Source: Hafnia psychrotolerans
GTDB lineage: Bacteria > Pseudomonadota > Gammaproteobacteria > Enterobacterales > Enterobacteriaceae
DNA length: 64,000 nt
NCBI RefSeq assembly: GCF_014639435.1
Contig: NZ_BMFZ01000013.1
Location: 76,520 to 140,519, forward strand
Reading direction: 5' to 3'
Below the pieces are notes generated by a model. It saw only the letters and a list, made by a program, of their open reading frames with translations. It did no database searches and had not been told where the DNA came from. Both the position numbers and the translations under genes were made by a program. Positions within the stretch are counted from its first letter, which is position 1, and the number at the start of each line of letters is the position of its first letter. Positions 63,677 to 64,000 of this stretch are shown in pieces.

Positions 63677-63743
63677 CAAAAAAAAAGCAGTTGAAAAGTT
63701 TTTTGAAATTAAGGGTTGCGGCCTTCTGAGAACTCCCTATAAT
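63677..63743 (+). promoter_or_regulatory. rRNA operon promoter P1 with UP element
   Basis: -35 TTGCGG (63716-63721), a 16-base spacer and a perfect -10 TATAAT (63738-63743), with the GC-rich discriminator GCGCCTCCA after it. The A- and T-tracts at 63677-63712 make a strong UP element. The GGGCG/CGCCC stem before them is followed by A, not T, so it is not a normal terminator for hemG. Confidence 0.88.
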
Positions 63744-64000
63744 GCGCCTCCACTGACCGGGAACAACGACTCCTCTAACGAGAACCAAGTCGCTCAGTCA
63801 GGAAGTTTCAACCCGGTGAAAACACCGTGTCTCGCAAGAGAAAAAGGTTGACTATTCAGGGAGGAAGCGTATTATATGCCTCCCGCGTTACCGAGATTTA
63901 TCCGGCAACGCACACAAGACGATATCAGCCACCTCGGTGGCAAAAAATATCAAGTCTTAAAGAGTGACCAAGCAGTAATTCATTTAGTTGAATTATTACG
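63744..64000 (+). other. 5' leader of an rRNA operon (16S gene beyond the window)
   Basis: The transcript from P1 and P2 runs off the end of the window. The last bases (AAAGAGTGACCAAGCAG, then AATTCA/TTGAATT stem at about 63979-63996) resemble the enterobacterial rrn leader just before mature 16S. No part of 16S itself (no AGAGTTTGAT) is inside the window. Confidence 0.8.
63848..63875 (+). promoter_or_regulatory. rRNA operon promoter P2
   Basis: -35 TTGACT (63848-63853), a 16-base spacer and -10 TATTAT (63870-63875), about 130 bases after P1, as in E. coli rrn operons. Confidence 0.85.

Noticed and set aside
63660..63690. Stem GGGCG/CGCCC as hemG terminator
   Set aside because: It is followed by A on the plus strand and no T run; the A tract fits the UP element.
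63549..63851. 100-codon open frame across the hemG end and the rRNA promoters
   Set aside because: It runs through promoter P1 and its UP element; not protein coding.

Overview
The window is a stretch of Enterobacterales chromosome. Gene content, order and protein sequences follow Escherichia coli closely, but the arrangement differs. Extra genes (aryl-polyene cluster end, glpTQ next to acpT, katE next to dlhH, pepE between rfaH and ubiD) and a base composition near 50-52% GC by eye suggest a Yersiniaceae-type genus such as Rahnella, Ewingella, Rouxiella or Serratia. The genus is inference. No insertion sequence, prophage, CRISPR array or tRNA was seen.

Layout. (1) 1-3285: 3' end of an aryl-polyene (APE) fatty-acid-like operon (ApeO end, ApeP, ApeQ, ApeR) followed by a phosphopantetheinyl transferase of AcpT type. 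(2) 3436-5876: glpQ and glpT with GlpR-like operators. (3) 6268-12276: dcrB, yhhQ with a preQ1-I riboswitch, tusA, zntA with a ZntR-type promoter, yhhN, yhhL, rsmD. (4) 12502-16776: ftsY-ftsE-ftsX-rpoH. (5) 16844-22561: panM and livKHMGF, the branched-chain amino acid ABC importer, followed by a PLP aminotransferase. (6) 24076-29172: ugpBAECQ (glycerol-3-phosphate and glycerophosphodiester import and hydrolysis) with a Pho box and a hairpin-rich spacer inside the operon. (7) 29311-32956: accessory block with an aldo/keto reductase, an MFS exporter and a divergent LysR regulator. (8) 32991-39621: yhhA-like gene, yigM, metR/metE with MetJ boxes, an SDR and dlhH. (9) 39806-46321: katE, udp, a tyrosine phosphatase, a DedA protein and rmuC. 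(10) 46461-63652: ubiE-ubiJ-ubiB, tatABC, tatD, rfaH, pepE, ubiD, fre, fadBA, pepQ, yigZ, trkH, hemG. (11) 63653-64000: promoters and leader of a ribosomal RNA operon; the 16S gene lies beyond the window.

Functional themes. glpTQ and ugpBAECQ both salvage glycerol-3-phosphate and phospholipid head groups, one under GlpR-type and one under Pho-type control. ubiE, ubiJ, ubiB, ubiD (ubiquinone), fre, hemG and fadBA tie to respiration and fatty-acid oxidation. tatABC exports folded, often cofactor-bearing proteins. The window joins two blocks that lie far apart in E. coli K-12 (the acpT-ugpQ-yhhA block and the yigM-metE-hemG block) near position 33300.

The best candidates for a second look are the preQ1-I aptamer before yhhQ, the hairpin-dense ugpB-ugpA spacer, the mirror-image sigma-S-like promoters between dlhH and katE, the 95-base tail-to-tail overlap of yigM and metR, and the phosphatase-DedA pair between udp and rmuC. 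I found no convincing wholly new multi-gene system.
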